From Sphingopyxis sp. (lineage in GTDB: Bacteria > Pseudomonadota > Alphaproteobacteria > Sphingomonadales > Sphingomonadaceae), in NCBI GenBank assembly GCA_030148985.1, contig JASBSJ010000059.1, positions 1-64,000 on the forward strand: a DNA stretch of 64,000 nucleotides, written 5' to 3'. Below the pieces are notes generated by a model. That model made no database searches. It worked only from the letters and a program-made list of their open reading frames with translations, and was not told the origin of the DNA. Below, in pieces: positions 25,623-33,450 of the stretch. A program made the translations under genes and the position numbers. Each line of letters begins with the position of its first letter. Within the stretch, counting starts at the first letter, position 1.

Positions 25623-26399
25623 ATGGCCCGTCGCCGCCAGATCTACGAAGGCAAAGCCAAGATCCTTTACGAAGGCCCCGAACCGGGCACGCTGATTCAG
25701 TATTTCAAGGATGATGCGACCGCGTTCAACGCGCAGAAGCGCGGGACGATCAACGGCAAGGGCGTGCTCAACAACCGGATTTCGGAGCATGTGTTCACGC
25801 TGCTCGGAAACATCGGCGTGCCGACGCACTTCATCCGCCGCCTCAACATGCGCGAACAGCTGATCCGCCAGGTCGAGATCGTGCCGATCGAGGTGATCGT
25901 GCGCAACGTCGCGGCAGGCACGCTGTCGAAGCGGCTGGGGATCGAGGAGGGGACGCAGCTGCCCCGCACCCTCATCGAATATTGCTACAAGGACGATGCT
26001 CTCGGCGATCCGCTGGTGGCCGAGGAGCATATCGCCTGCTTCAACTGGTGCAGCCAGGACGAGCTTCACGACATTCAGGACATGGCGATCCGCATCAACG
26101 ATTTCATGAGTGGCATGTTCGCCGCGGTCGGCATCCGCCTCGTCGACTTCAAGCTCGAGTTCGGGCGGCTGTACGAGGGCGATTTCAGCCGCATCATCCT
26201 GGCCGACGAGATCAGCCCCGACGGTTGCCGCCTGTGGGACATGACGACGAACGAAAAGCTCGACAAGGACCGCTTCCGCCGCGACCTTGGCGGCGAAGTC
26301 GAAGCCTATCAGGAAGTCGCGCGCCGGTTGGGCCTGCTGCCCGAGGGCGGCGACAACGCCGTGCTCGACCTGGAAAGCCACCGCAAGAAAAAGGGCTGA
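25623..26399 (+). CDS. purC: Phosphoribosylaminoimidazole-succinocarboxamide synthase
   Basis: A 258-residue SAICAR synthetase, which joins CAIR and aspartate with ATP in purine synthesis. [51 protein letters not shown] and [14 protein letters not shown] are canonical. The ATG at 25623 gives the usual N-terminus; the track ORF is 42 codons too long. In many alphaproteobacteria purC is followed directly by purS and purQ; here they are separated by about 4.9 kb. Confidence 0.97.
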   Translation: MARRRQIYEGKAKILYEGPEPGTLIQYFKDDATAFNAQKRGTINGKGVLNNRISEHVFTLLGNIGVPTHFIRRLNMREQLIRQVEIVPIEVIVRNVAAGTLSKRLGIEEGTQLPRTLIEYCYKDDALGDPLVAEEHIACFNWCSQDELHDIQDMAIRINDFMSGMFAAVGIRLVDFKLEFGRLYEGDFSRIILADEISPDGCRLWDMTTNEKLDKDRFRRDLGGEVEAYQEVARRLGLLPEGGDNAVLDLESHRKKKG

Positions 26400-26411
26400 G
26401 TCCGCCTTATC

Positions 26412-26489
26412 CGTCATCCCGGCGAAGGCCGGGATCTCGCCGGTGCTGAAACCCCATCGGGCGAGATCCCGGCCTTCGCCGGGATGACG
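26412..26489. repeat. Palindromic repeat, family B
   Basis: CGTCATCCCGGCGAAGGCCG and its inverse enclose a 24-nt middle. It lies just after purC and before the M16 protease gene. Confidence 0.88.
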
Positions 26490-26562
26490 ATAGGGATATG
26501 TCTGCCGTCGTGACCAACGCGCCCGCCTTGACGCGGACGAAATCACCGCCAGAACGGGCCGA

Positions 26563-29463
26563 ATGACCAGCCCGATCTTCCGGCGCGCTGCCATCGCGCT
26601 GTCGCCCCTCGCCCTGCTTGCCATCTGCGCGCCGCCGCTGCTTGCCAAAGAGGCCGAAACACCCGCAGCGGCCGCCGCGGTCAATCCGCAAGACGATGCC
26701 GCAAGGGCATGGAACTACGCCGCAAGCGATGTGCCGGTCGATCGCGAAACGATTTTCGGCGTGCTCCCCAATGGCATGAAATATGCGCTGCTGAAGAACA
26801 GTACGCCCAGGGACAGCGTCGTTATCCGGATGCGCTTCGACGTCGGCAGCTTTGCCGAGGCCGACGACCAGCGCGGCCTCGCCCATTTCCTCGAACATAT
26901 GGCGTTCAACGGCTCGACCAATGTGCCCGAGGGTGAGATGATCAAGCTGCTCGAGCGCAAGGGGCTGGCGTTCGGCGCCGACACAAATGCCTCGACCGGG
27001 TTCGACGAGACGATCTACAAGCTCGACCTGCCCAATGCGTCGGACGATCTGATCGACACCGGGCTGATGCTGATGCGCGAGACGGCAAGCGAATTGACGA
27101 TCGATCCCGCCGCGGTCGACCGCGAACGCGGCATCATCCTGTCCGAACGGCGCGCGCGCGACACCTATCAGCTGCGCAATCTCGTCGATCAGCTCGATTT
27201 CCAGATGCAGGGCATGGCGGTCGCGAACCGCCTGCCCATCGGCACCGAGGCGGTGATCCGCACCGCGCCCGCGTCGCGGCTGCGCGACCTGTACGCGCGT
27301 TATTACCGCCCCGAGCGCGCGACATTGGTGATGGTCGGCGATTTCGACCCCGCGACGGTCGAGGCGAAGATCAAGGCGCGTTTTGCCGACTGGACGGGGA
27401 AGGGGGCGGCAGGCGCCGATCCCGACATCGGCGCCATCGACTATGTCCGCCCCGCGGCCGCCGACGATTTCGTCGATCCCGCAATCCAGGATTCGGTGAT
27501 GCTCGCCGCGTTCCGTCCGTGGGTCGATGAGCCCGATACCAAGGCGAAGCGCGCGCGCCTGCTTGCCGAAAATATCGGCGAAGCGATCGTCAGCCGCCGA
27601 CTTGCCAAGATCGCGCTCGATGAGGATTCGCCGATCCTCGGTGGCTCGCTGTCGGATGCGAACGGCTGGAAGGTCTTCGATCAGGTGACGATCGGGGCGG
27701 TCGCAAAGGAAGGCGCGTGGCAGGAGGCGCTGGCGCTCGTCGAGCAGGAGCGGCGCCGCGCGATCGAGCATGGGTTTACCGCGGCCGAGGTCGCCGAACA
27801 GCTCGCCAACCAGCGCACCGCGCTGCGCAACGCGGTCGCCGGGGCGGCGACGCGGCGCAGCGACGCGCTGGCCGACGCGCTCGTTGTCGCGGCAAAGGGC
27901 GAGGCGGTCTTTACCCGCCCCGAAACGCGCCTCGCGCTGTTCGAGGCGGTGGCGCCCTCGCTCGATGCCGCCGCGGTCACCGCGGCCTTTCGCAAACGGA
28001 TGGAGGGGCTGAGCGCGCCGCTCGTGCGCGTGACGGCGAAGGCGCCGATCGCGGGCGGCGCCGACGCGATCCTCGCCAGCCTGCGCGCGTCGATGCAGGT
28101 CGCGGTCGCGCCGCCCGCCGAAGCGGCGAGCGCTGCCTTTGCCTATGATGATTTCGGCACGCCGGGCACGATCATAGCCGACGACCGGATCGAGGATCTG
28201 GGCATCCGCCGCATCCGCTTTGCCAATAATGTGATGCTCAACATCAAGACGACCGATTTCCAGAAGGACCGCGTGATGCTGTCGCTGCGCATCGACGGCG
28301 GGACTTTGCTCGCGACGCGCGACGATCCGACGCGCGTGTCGCTCGCCAGCTCCTTCATGCTGGGCGGGCTGGAGGCGCATAGCGTCGACGATCTGCGGAG
28401 TGTGCTTGCGGGCAGGACGGTCAGTCCCTCCTTCGGCGCCGCGATTGATGCGTTCGGCGGCTCGGCGACGACTTCACCCGAGGATTTCACGCTCCAGGCG
28501 CAGCTGCTCGCGGCCTATCTGACGTACCCCGGCTACCGCGCCGACGGGCTTGCGCTCATCCGCCGCGTACTGCCGCAGCAATATGCCGCTAACGACGCGA
28601 CCCCCGCGGCGGTGATCGCGCGCGATGCGGGCGGTATCCTCGCGAACGACGATCCGCGCGCGCAGACGCCGCCGCTGGACAAGGTGATGGCGCTCGATTG
28701 GGCGCAGCTCAAACCCGTCATCGCCGACAGCCTGGCGCACGGCGGGATCGAGATCGGCGTCGTCGGCGACATCAGCGAGCAGGCGGCGATCGATGCCATC
28801 GCGGCGACCTTTGGCGCGCTGCCGCCGCGCCGCGCCGTCTTCGACCCGCGCAGCGACGCGCGCATCCGCGACTATGCCGCCGACCGCAGCGAGCGCACGC
28901 TGATCCACAAGGGGCCCGCCGAACAGGCGGAACTCCGCGTTTATTGGCCCGCGCGCGATGACAGCGACCTGGCCGAGGCGATGCGGCTTCACCTGCTCGC
29001 GCGCGTGATGCAATTGAAGCTCACCGAGGAACTGCGCGAGCGGCTCGGCGAAAGCTACAGCCCCGGCGCCGCCGCCAGCCTGTCGGACGAGTTTCCGGGC
29101 TATGGCCATCTCTTTGCCGCGAGCAATGTCGATTACAAAGATCTGGCGACGACGCGCGCGGCGATCTTTGCCATCGCCGGGGAACTGCGCGATGCGCCCG
29201 CCGACCCCGACCTGCTCGACCGCGCGCGGCGTCCGCTCGTCGAGGCGATGACCAAGGCGCGGCGCGAGAATGTCTATTGGCTGAATTATGTCGCCGAAGC
29301 GACGACTCACGCCGACCGCCTCGACCGCAGCCGCAACGGCATCGCCGAGGTCGAGGCCGCAACCCCCGTGGAGTTGCAGGCGCTCGCGCAGCGCTATCTG
29401 ACCGACGACAAGGCGCTGGTGATCAAGGCGGTGAGTGACAAGGCGGGGGGTAGGGGCGGTTAG
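26563..29463 (+). CDS. Secreted M16 family zinc metallopeptidase
   Basis: A 966-residue protein with a Sec signal (ALSPLALLAICAPPLLAKEA). The first M16 domain holds the inverted zinc motif HFLEH (His108, Glu111, His112) with a distal Glu. A second M16 domain lacks HxxEH and probably serves as the inactive partner half, as in pitrilysin-type enzymes. YWLNYVAEATTHADRLDRS near the C-terminus is typical of the bacterial periplasmic members. It degrades peptides; the substrate is unknown. It is flanked by palindromic repeats on both sides and lies between purC and purS. Confidence 0.92.
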   Translation: MTSPIFRRAAIALSPLALLAICAPPLLAKEAETPAAAAAVNPQDDAARAWNYAASDVPVDRETIFGVLPNGMKYALLKNSTPRDSVVIRMRFDVGSFAEADDQRGLAHFLEHMAFNGSTNVPEGEMIKLLERKGLAFGADTNASTGFDETIYKLDLPNASDDLIDTGLMLMRETASELTIDPAAVDRERGIILSERRARDTYQLRNLVDQLDFQMQGMAVANRLPIGTEAVIRTAPASRLRDLYARYYRPERATLVMVGDFDPATVEAKIKARFADWTGKGAAGADPDIGAIDYVRPAAADDFVDPAIQDSVMLAAFRPWVDEPDTKAKRARLLAENIGEAIVSRRLAKIALDEDSPILGGSLSDANGWKVFDQVTIGAVAKEGAWQEALALVEQERRRAIEHGFTAAEVAEQLANQRTALRNAVAGAATRRSDALADALVVAAKGEAVFTRPETRLALFEAVAPSLDAAAVTAAFRKRMEGLSAPLVRVTAKAPIAGGADAILASLRASMQVAVAPPAEAASAAFAYDDFGTPGTIIADDRIEDLGIRRIRFANNVMLNIKTTDFQKDRVMLSLRIDGGTLLATRDDPTRVSLASSFMLGGLEAHSVDDLRSVLAGRTVSPSFGAAIDAFGGSATTSPEDFTLQAQLLAAYLTYPGYRADGLALIRRVLPQQYAANDATPAAVIARDAGGILANDDPRAQTPPLDKVMALDWAQLKPVIADSLAHGGIEIGVVGDISEQAAIDAIAATFGALPPRRAVFDPRSDARIRDYAADRSERTLIHKGPAEQAELRVYWPARDDSDLAEAMRLHLLARVMQLKLTEELRERLGESYSPGAAASLSDEFPGYGHLFAASNVDYKDLATTRAAIFAIAGELRDAPADPDLLDRARRPLVEAMTKARRENVYWLNYVAEATTHADRLDRSRNGIAEVEAATPVELQALAQRYLTDDKALVIKAVSDKAGGRGG

Positions 29464-29488
29464 CGACCGGAAGCTGCCATATCTATCG

Positions 29489-29593
29489 TCGTCACCCTGA
29501 ACTTGTTTCAGGGTCCATGGCCCAGTCGTTTCCATCGGCGCTGCGCCAGATCAGAGGTCAGGCCATGGATGCTGAAACAAGTTCAGCATGACG
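29489..29593. repeat. Palindromic repeat, family D (CGTCACCCTGAACTTG type)
   Basis: CGTCACCCTGAACTTGTTTC and the inverted GAAACAAGTTCAGCATGACG form the ends, with CCATGG-centred inner arms. One copy in the window. Like families B and C it begins with GTCA and ends with TGAC. Confidence 0.78.
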
Positions 29594-29631
29594 GATGAGG
29601 TAAGCGCTGCCCCCACCCCCAAAACCGCCGC

Positions 29632-30051
29632 CTAAACGCTCCCCGGTGCCTTTGCTCGAATGAAATTCTCCAGCGCGGCGAACAGCATTTCGCGCGCGTC
29701 GCTGCCCAGCATTTCGGCGGTTCGCCAGTCGAAATCGACGCGGTCGCCGCGCGATGCGGCGCCGACGATCGCGGCGAGCAGCGCCTCGTCGAAACTGAGC
29801 CGCGGGCAACAAGGCGGCGCGACGGCAAAGGGGTCGGGCCAGATATGCGCGATCGCCTCGACCACCAGCCGGAAGCGGCGCGCCGCCAGGATATTGCCCC
29901 AACGCCGTTCGAGCTCGGGCATCGGGTCGTGGCTGCTGCGGCGGCAGAGGATCGAATAGCGCAAGGCGAGCACCGCCTGTGCTGCCTCGACCGACAGGCC
30001 GCGCACCAGCGGCTGTTCGCTAAGCTGGCGGATCACTGTGCGGCTTTGCAT
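29632..30051 (-). CDS. Conserved-looking hypothetical protein
   Basis: A 139-residue protein starting MQSRTVIRQLSEQPLVRGLS. No signal peptide or membrane span. It has a basic, Leu/Ala-rich helical N-terminal half (QAVLALRYSILCRRSSHDPM) and two adjacent Cys (PPCCPRL). GAGAGG 5 nt upstream supports the ATG at 30051. The track also shows shadow ORFs here. I do not recognise the family. It is minus-strand, isolated between two palindromic repeats and upstream of bfr by direction of neither operon. Confidence 0.6.
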   Translation of the reverse strand: MQSRTVIRQLSEQPLVRGLSVEAAQAVLALRYSILCRRSSHDPMPELERRWGNILAARRFRLVVEAIAHIWPDPFAVAPPCCPRLSFDEALLAAIVGAASRGDRVDFDWRTAEMLGSDAREMLFAALENFIRAKAPGSV

Positions 30052-30252
30052 GACATCCTCTCTCCCGACCCGGTGCAATCCGCCAGTCCGCTGCATCACA
30101 GCGGAAAAAGATGCCGGCCGCCTTGTCGCAGCTTGAAGATGCAGCGGCCGGCAGGAGGGGACTGCCCGATTGTGCTATTGAGAATTAATCGCAATTACAA
30201 GTGAAAAAAGAGGCGCCCGAAAGCGCCCCTGAAAAACCGGGATTTCCTGTCT

Positions 30253-30330
30253 CGTTATCCCGGCGAAGGCCGGGATCTCACCCTATCGGTTTACCGCACC
30301 GGCGAGATCCCGGCCTTCGCCGGGATGACG
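30253..30330. repeat. Palindromic repeat, family B
   Basis: CGTTATCCCGGCGAAGGCCG (one mismatch to the usual CGTCATCC) and its inverse, total 78 bp, just downstream of bfr. The middle shares the ACCCTATCGGTTTAC segment with the 12221 and 61124 copies. Confidence 0.88.
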
Positions 30331-30338
30331 GATTCGGA

Positions 30339-30821
30339 TCAATCGTCGCCCGCCGGCTTCGACTGGAGCTGGATATAATTTTCGATACCCATGCGCTCGA
30401 TCATCTCGAATTGCTTTTCCAGCTCGTCGACATGATGCTCCTCGCTTTCGAGGATGTCGGCGAACAGGTCGCGGCTCACATAATCGCGCACGCTTTCCGA
30501 ATGGGCGATCGCGTCCTTGAGCAGCGGGATCGCCTCTTCCTCGAGCGCGAGATCGGCTTTCAGGATTTCCTCGACCGTCTCACCGACGCGCAGGCGGCCG
30601 AGCAGCTGGAAATTGGGGAGGCCGCCCAGAAAGAGGATGCGGTCCGCCAGCTTGTCGGCATGCTTCATCTCGTCGATCGACTCTTCGCGCTCGAAATGCG
30701 CGAGGCGCGCGACGCCCCAATTGTCGAGCATCCGGTAATGCAGCCAATATTGGTTGATCGCGGTCAGCTCGTTCTTCAGCGCTTCGTTGAGGAAGTCGAT
30801 GACCTTTTCGTCGCCCTTCAT
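30339..30821 (-). CDS. bfr: Bacterioferritin
   Basis: A 160-residue bacterioferritin. Met52, the haem axial ligand, lies in REESIDEMKHADKLADRILF. The ferroxidase ligands Glu18, Glu51 and His54 are in place, with Glu94 in the second pair. It stores iron as a 24-mer with haem at dimer interfaces. The gene follows bfd on the minus strand with a gap of about 100 nt. AGGA lies about 8 nt before the ATG. Confidence 0.97.
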   Translation of the reverse strand: MKGDEKVIDFLNEALKNELTAINQYWLHYRMLDNWGVARLAHFEREESIDEMKHADKLADRILFLGGLPNFQLLGRLRVGETVEEILKADLALEEEAIPLLKDAIAHSESVRDYVSRDLFADILESEEHHVDELEKQFEMIERMGIENYIQLQSKPAGDD

Positions 30822-30921
30822 GATATCAGTCCTGTCATTTTCTATTGTATGGGAATGGCGGCATCATACCGCCCCGGACCCCATCAGGCCAAGGGTGAAA
30901 ATGGCAGAAATCTGCGAAAAA

Positions 30922-31095
30922 TCAGGCGGCTGCGGTCGCGTCGCTGATGATATTGCGAGCGAATGACAGGCACTGGCCGCACTTGGGTTTGCGACCCAGT
31001 TGCGCATAGGCGGCCTTGGCGCACCGCAACTGGCCGCTCCGCGCGACATCGCGCAGCTGGCTTTCCCTTATTGCGTTGCAGACACAGACGACCAT
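30922..31095 (-). CDS. bfd: Bacterioferritin-associated ferredoxin (not in the ORF track)
   Basis: A 57-residue protein, below the 60-residue track cutoff: MVVCVCNAIRESQLRDVARS, then GQLRCAKAAYAQLGRKPKCG and QCLSFARNIISDATAAA. Cys4, Cys6, Cys39 and Cys42 match the CxC-x32-CxxC pattern that binds [2Fe-2S] in Bfd. Bfd reduces the ferric core of bacterioferritin to mobilise iron. The shadow ORF 30864..31049 lies in the wrong frame. It precedes bfr on the same strand. Two tandem iron-box-like palindromes lie upstream. Confidence 0.93.
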   Translation of the reverse strand: MVVCVCNAIRESQLRDVARSGQLRCAKAAYAQLGRKPKCGQCLSFARNIISDATAAA

Positions 31096-31132
31096 GTGCG
31101 AATCCTTCTCAACAACCCCGGTTTAGGGATAG

Positions 31133-31172
31133 TGCGATAGATTCGCAACAAGAAAGATGCGATTGGTTCGCA
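31133..31172. promoter_or_regulatory. Two tandem TGCGA-N5-TCGCA iron-regulator-like boxes
   Basis: TGCGATAGATTCGCA (31133-31147) and TGCGATTGGTTCGCA (31158-31172) are repeated 25 nt apart, with identical outer arms. They lie 38-77 nt upstream of the bfd start, in the divergent bfd/purS space. The architecture suggests a Fur-family site repressing or activating bfd-bfr; the exact regulator is not determinable. Confidence 0.65.
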
Positions 31173-31276
31173 ATGCAAAGAGGCGTGTTTTTCGTGACCG
31201 CGGCCCTTGCCCGAAAAGCGATTCGCGGGCATAGGCGCGCGCATCTTCAAGCCCTCCCACGCAAAGGTCCGCCGCC

Positions 31277-31507
31277 ATGAAAGTGAATGTCTATGTCACG
31301 CTCAAGCCGGGGGTGCTCGATCCGCAGGGCAAGGCAATCCACCATGCGCTTGAGGGGCTGGGCTTTACGGGCGTTGCCGACGTCCGCGCGGGCCGCTTCA
31401 TCGAACTCGACGTCGCCGACGGCACGAGCGACGCCGACCTAGACGCGATGTGCGCCAAGCTGCTCGCCAACACGGTGATCGAAAACTACCGCATCGAACA
31501 CGCCTGA
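31277..31507 (+). CDS. purS: Phosphoribosylformylglycinamidine synthase subunit PurS
   Basis: A 76-residue PurS: MKVNVYVTLKPGVLDPQGKA, LGFTGVADVRAGRFIELD, ENYRIEHA. PurS bridges PurL and PurQ in the three-part FGAM synthase and is required where PurL is the small type. purQ follows 23 nt downstream. purL is not in the window. Confidence 0.97.
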   Translation: MKVNVYVTLKPGVLDPQGKAIHHALEGLGFTGVADVRAGRFIELDVADGTSDADLDAMCAKLLANTVIENYRIEHA

Positions 31508-31530
31508 CCCGCATTTAAGGAGCCTGCCCC

Positions 31531-32196
31531 ATGAAGACCGCCGTCATCGTCTTTCCCGGCTCCAACTGCGACCGCGACATGGCCGTCGCGCTGGAGACGG
31601 TCACCGGCCGCGCCCCCGCGATGGTCTGGCACCGCGAAACCGAGCTGCCCGATGGCACCGATTTCATCGCGCTGCCCGGCGGCTTTTCCTATGGCGATTA
31701 CCTCCGCTCGGGGGCCATGGCGGCGCGGTCGCCGATCCTGCGCGCGGTCGCCGACGCCGCGGCCCGCGGCGTTCCGCTGCTCGGCATCTGCAACGGCTTT
31801 CAGGTGCTGACCGAGGCAGGGCTGCTCCCCGGCGCGCTGATGCGCAATGCGGGGCTCAATTTCGTCTGCCGCACCGTGCCGCTGAAGGTCGAGAACAGCC
31901 AGTCGCTGTTCACCGCCGGCTATAATGCGGGCGAGGAAATCCACATCCCGGTCGCGCATCACGACGGCAATTATTTCGCCGACGCCGACACCCTCGACCG
32001 GATCGAAGGCGAAGGCCGCGTTGCTTTTCGCTATCTGGACAGCGTCAACGGGTCGGCGCGCGACATTGCGGGCGTCCTCAACGACGCGGGCAATGTGCTC
32101 GGCATGATGCCGCACCCCGAACGCGCGATCGACCGCGCGCACGGCGGCACCGACGGGCTACGCCTGTTCGAAGCGGCGCTCGGCGTCCTCGCCTGA
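31531..32196 (+). CDS. purQ: Phosphoribosylformylglycinamidine synthase subunit PurQ (glutamine amidotransferase)
   Basis: A 221-residue class I glutaminase feeding ammonia to PurL. The catalytic triad is visible: [14 protein letters not shown] (Cys nucleophile) and [10 protein letters not shown] (His, Glu). [20 protein letters not shown] is the typical N-terminus. AAGGAG precedes the ATG by 8 nt. The 3' end overlaps the convergent hypothetical gene by 39 bp. Confidence 0.97.
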   Translation: MKTAVIVFPGSNCDRDMAVALETVTGRAPAMVWHRETELPDGTDFIALPGGFSYGDYLRSGAMAARSPILRAVADAAARGVPLLGICNGFQVLTEAGLLPGALMRNAGLNFVCRTVPLKVENSQSLFTAGYNAGEEIHIPVAHHDGNYFADADTLDRIEGEGRVAFRYLDSVNGSARDIAGVLNDAGNVLGMMPHPERAIDRAHGGTDGLRLFEAALGVLA

Positions 32197-32523
32197 CGGT
32201 TCGATCGGCGCGGGCTTGCTCCGGCGCGGACGTAGCCACGGCAAGGCAAGCGTCAGCACGATCGGCGCCGCCATCGTATTGCGCAGGTCGTGCCAATGTT
32301 CGGCGGTGTTGCAGGCGGCGCCTTGCAACAGCTCCATCTGATGATCGAGCCATTCGCCGGTCAGCGCCGCGATCAGCACGATCAGCAGCGCTGCGGCCGA
32401 CCCCCATGACCCGCGCCAGATGATCCGCACGCACAGGAACAGCGCGATCGCGACATAGATGTGCAGCGCATCGCGGCTGACGCCGGTCAGATCGACCAGC
32501 CAGATTTTCACGGCGTGAAACAT
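32158..32523 (-). CDS. Hypothetical membrane protein
   Basis: A 121-residue protein with two or three hydrophobic segments: [38 protein letters not shown] and [13 protein letters not shown] charged tail, [20 protein letters not shown], follows. It starts at the ATG at 32523, 23 nt after the YhhQ stop, and may be co-transcribed with it. The track merges it with an upstream shadow. No clear family. The start has no strong ribosome-binding site. Confidence 0.65.
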   Translation of the reverse strand: MFHAVKIWLVDLTGVSRDALHIYVAIALFLCVRIIWRGSWGSAAALLIVLIAALTGEWLDHQMELLQGAACNTAEHWHDLRNTMAAPIVLTLALPWLRPRRSKPAPIEPSGEDAERRFEQA

Positions 32524-32546
32524 TGGGGGAATCGTGTCCTGCAAAT

Positions 32547-33296
32547 TCAAACCTTGGCGGCAAAGGGGGTGAAATCGGTGCCTTCGTCGAACACGTCGAC
32601 ACCTTCGCGCCGCTTCAACGCGCCAACCACGACATAGGTTACCGGCGTCAGCGCCGCTTCCCACAATGTCTTGATCAGCCATTGCGACAGCACGACCTGA
32701 TAAAGCTGTTCGGGCGGCCAGCCGGCAAGGCCGTAAAAGGCGAGGGGGTAGAAAATCAGGCTGTCCAGCCCCTGCCCGACCACGGTCGAACCAATGGTGC
32801 GCATCCACAGGAAGCGCCCGCGGGTCCACAGCTTCATCCGCGCGAGGACATAGCTATTGGCGAATTCGCCGACCCAGAAGGCGGTCATCGAGGCGAGGAC
32901 GATGCGCCAGCTGTTGCCAAACACGAACTCATAAGCCTCTTGCCCCGGCCAGCCGTCGGCGGGCGGCAGCGACACGACCGCCCACGCCATGAACGCCATG
33001 AACGCCAGTGCGGCAAAGCCCGTCCAGATCACCCGCCGCGCGCGCGCATAGCCATAAACTTCGGTCAGCACGTCGCCGATGATGTAGCTGATCGGAAAGA
33101 AGAGCACCCCCGCGCCGAACGCCCATTCGCTGCCATCGGGCAATACGACATAGCTCGGCTTCGACGCCCCGATGATGTTCGACAGCAGCAGGATGGCGAC
33201 AAAGGCCGCCATCAGCAGGTCGTAATAGCGAAAATGCCGGACGCTTGCTGCGTTGACGTGGGCGGGCGGCCTTGGCGGGATGGACGTGTCGGTCAT
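32547..33296 (-). CDS. yhhQ: Queuosine precursor transporter (YhhQ/DUF165 family)
   Basis: A 249-residue membrane protein with about six spans. ILLLSNIIGASKPSYVV, YIIGDVLTEVYGYARARRVI and TIGSTVVGQGLDSLIFYPLA are signature segments of the QPTR (YhhQ) family, which imports queuosine precursors preQ0/preQ1 for tRNA modification. The start MTDTSIPPRPPA (33296) is chosen over 33332; neither has a strong ribosome-binding site. It lies between the tRNA-Arg gene and a hypothetical gene; no queuosine synthesis genes are in the window. Confidence 0.9.
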   Translation of the reverse strand: MTDTSIPPRPPAHVNAASVRHFRYYDLLMAAFVAILLLSNIIGASKPSYVVLPDGSEWAFGAGVLFFPISYIIGDVLTEVYGYARARRVIWTGFAALAFMAFMAWAVVSLPPADGWPGQEAYEFVFGNSWRIVLASMTAFWVGEFANSYVLARMKLWTRGRFLWMRTIGSTVVGQGLDSLIFYPLAFYGLAGWPPEQLYQVVLSQWLIKTLWEAALTPVTYVVVGALKRREGVDVFDEGTDFTPFAAKV

Positions 33297-33370
33297 CGAC
33301 GCGCTGCTTAACGCGCTTTGCAGCCCGCGCAAACCACGCTATTCGCGCGATCGTCCTTAACCGGCTCTGC

Positions 33371-33447
33371 GCGCCCGTAGCTCAGCTGGATAGAGCACCC
33401 GCCTTCTAAGCGGGTGGTCGCAGGTTCGAATCCTGCCGGGCGCGCCA
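33371..33447 (+). tRNA. tRNA-Arg (anticodon UCU)
   Basis: A 77-nt cloverleaf: acceptor GCGCCCG pairs with CGGGCGC, anticodon arm CCCGC-CTTCTAA-GCGGG with TCT at 33405-33407, T-arm GCAGG-TTCGAAT-CCTGC, discriminator G and encoded CCA. It decodes AGA, a rare codon in a GC-rich genome. Its 3' end is 3 nt from the stop of the next, convergent gene. No integrase is near. Confidence 0.97.
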
Positions 33448-33450
33448 TCC

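Noticed and set aside
30864-31049. 61-residue minus-strand ORF (MSRGAASCGA...)
   Set aside because: Wrong frame relative to bfd, which has the conserved Cys pattern in the overlapping frame.
33371-33447. tRNA-Arg as an occupied integration site
   Set aside because: No integrase, phage gene or repeated tRNA end was seen nearby. Kept only as a low-interest question.
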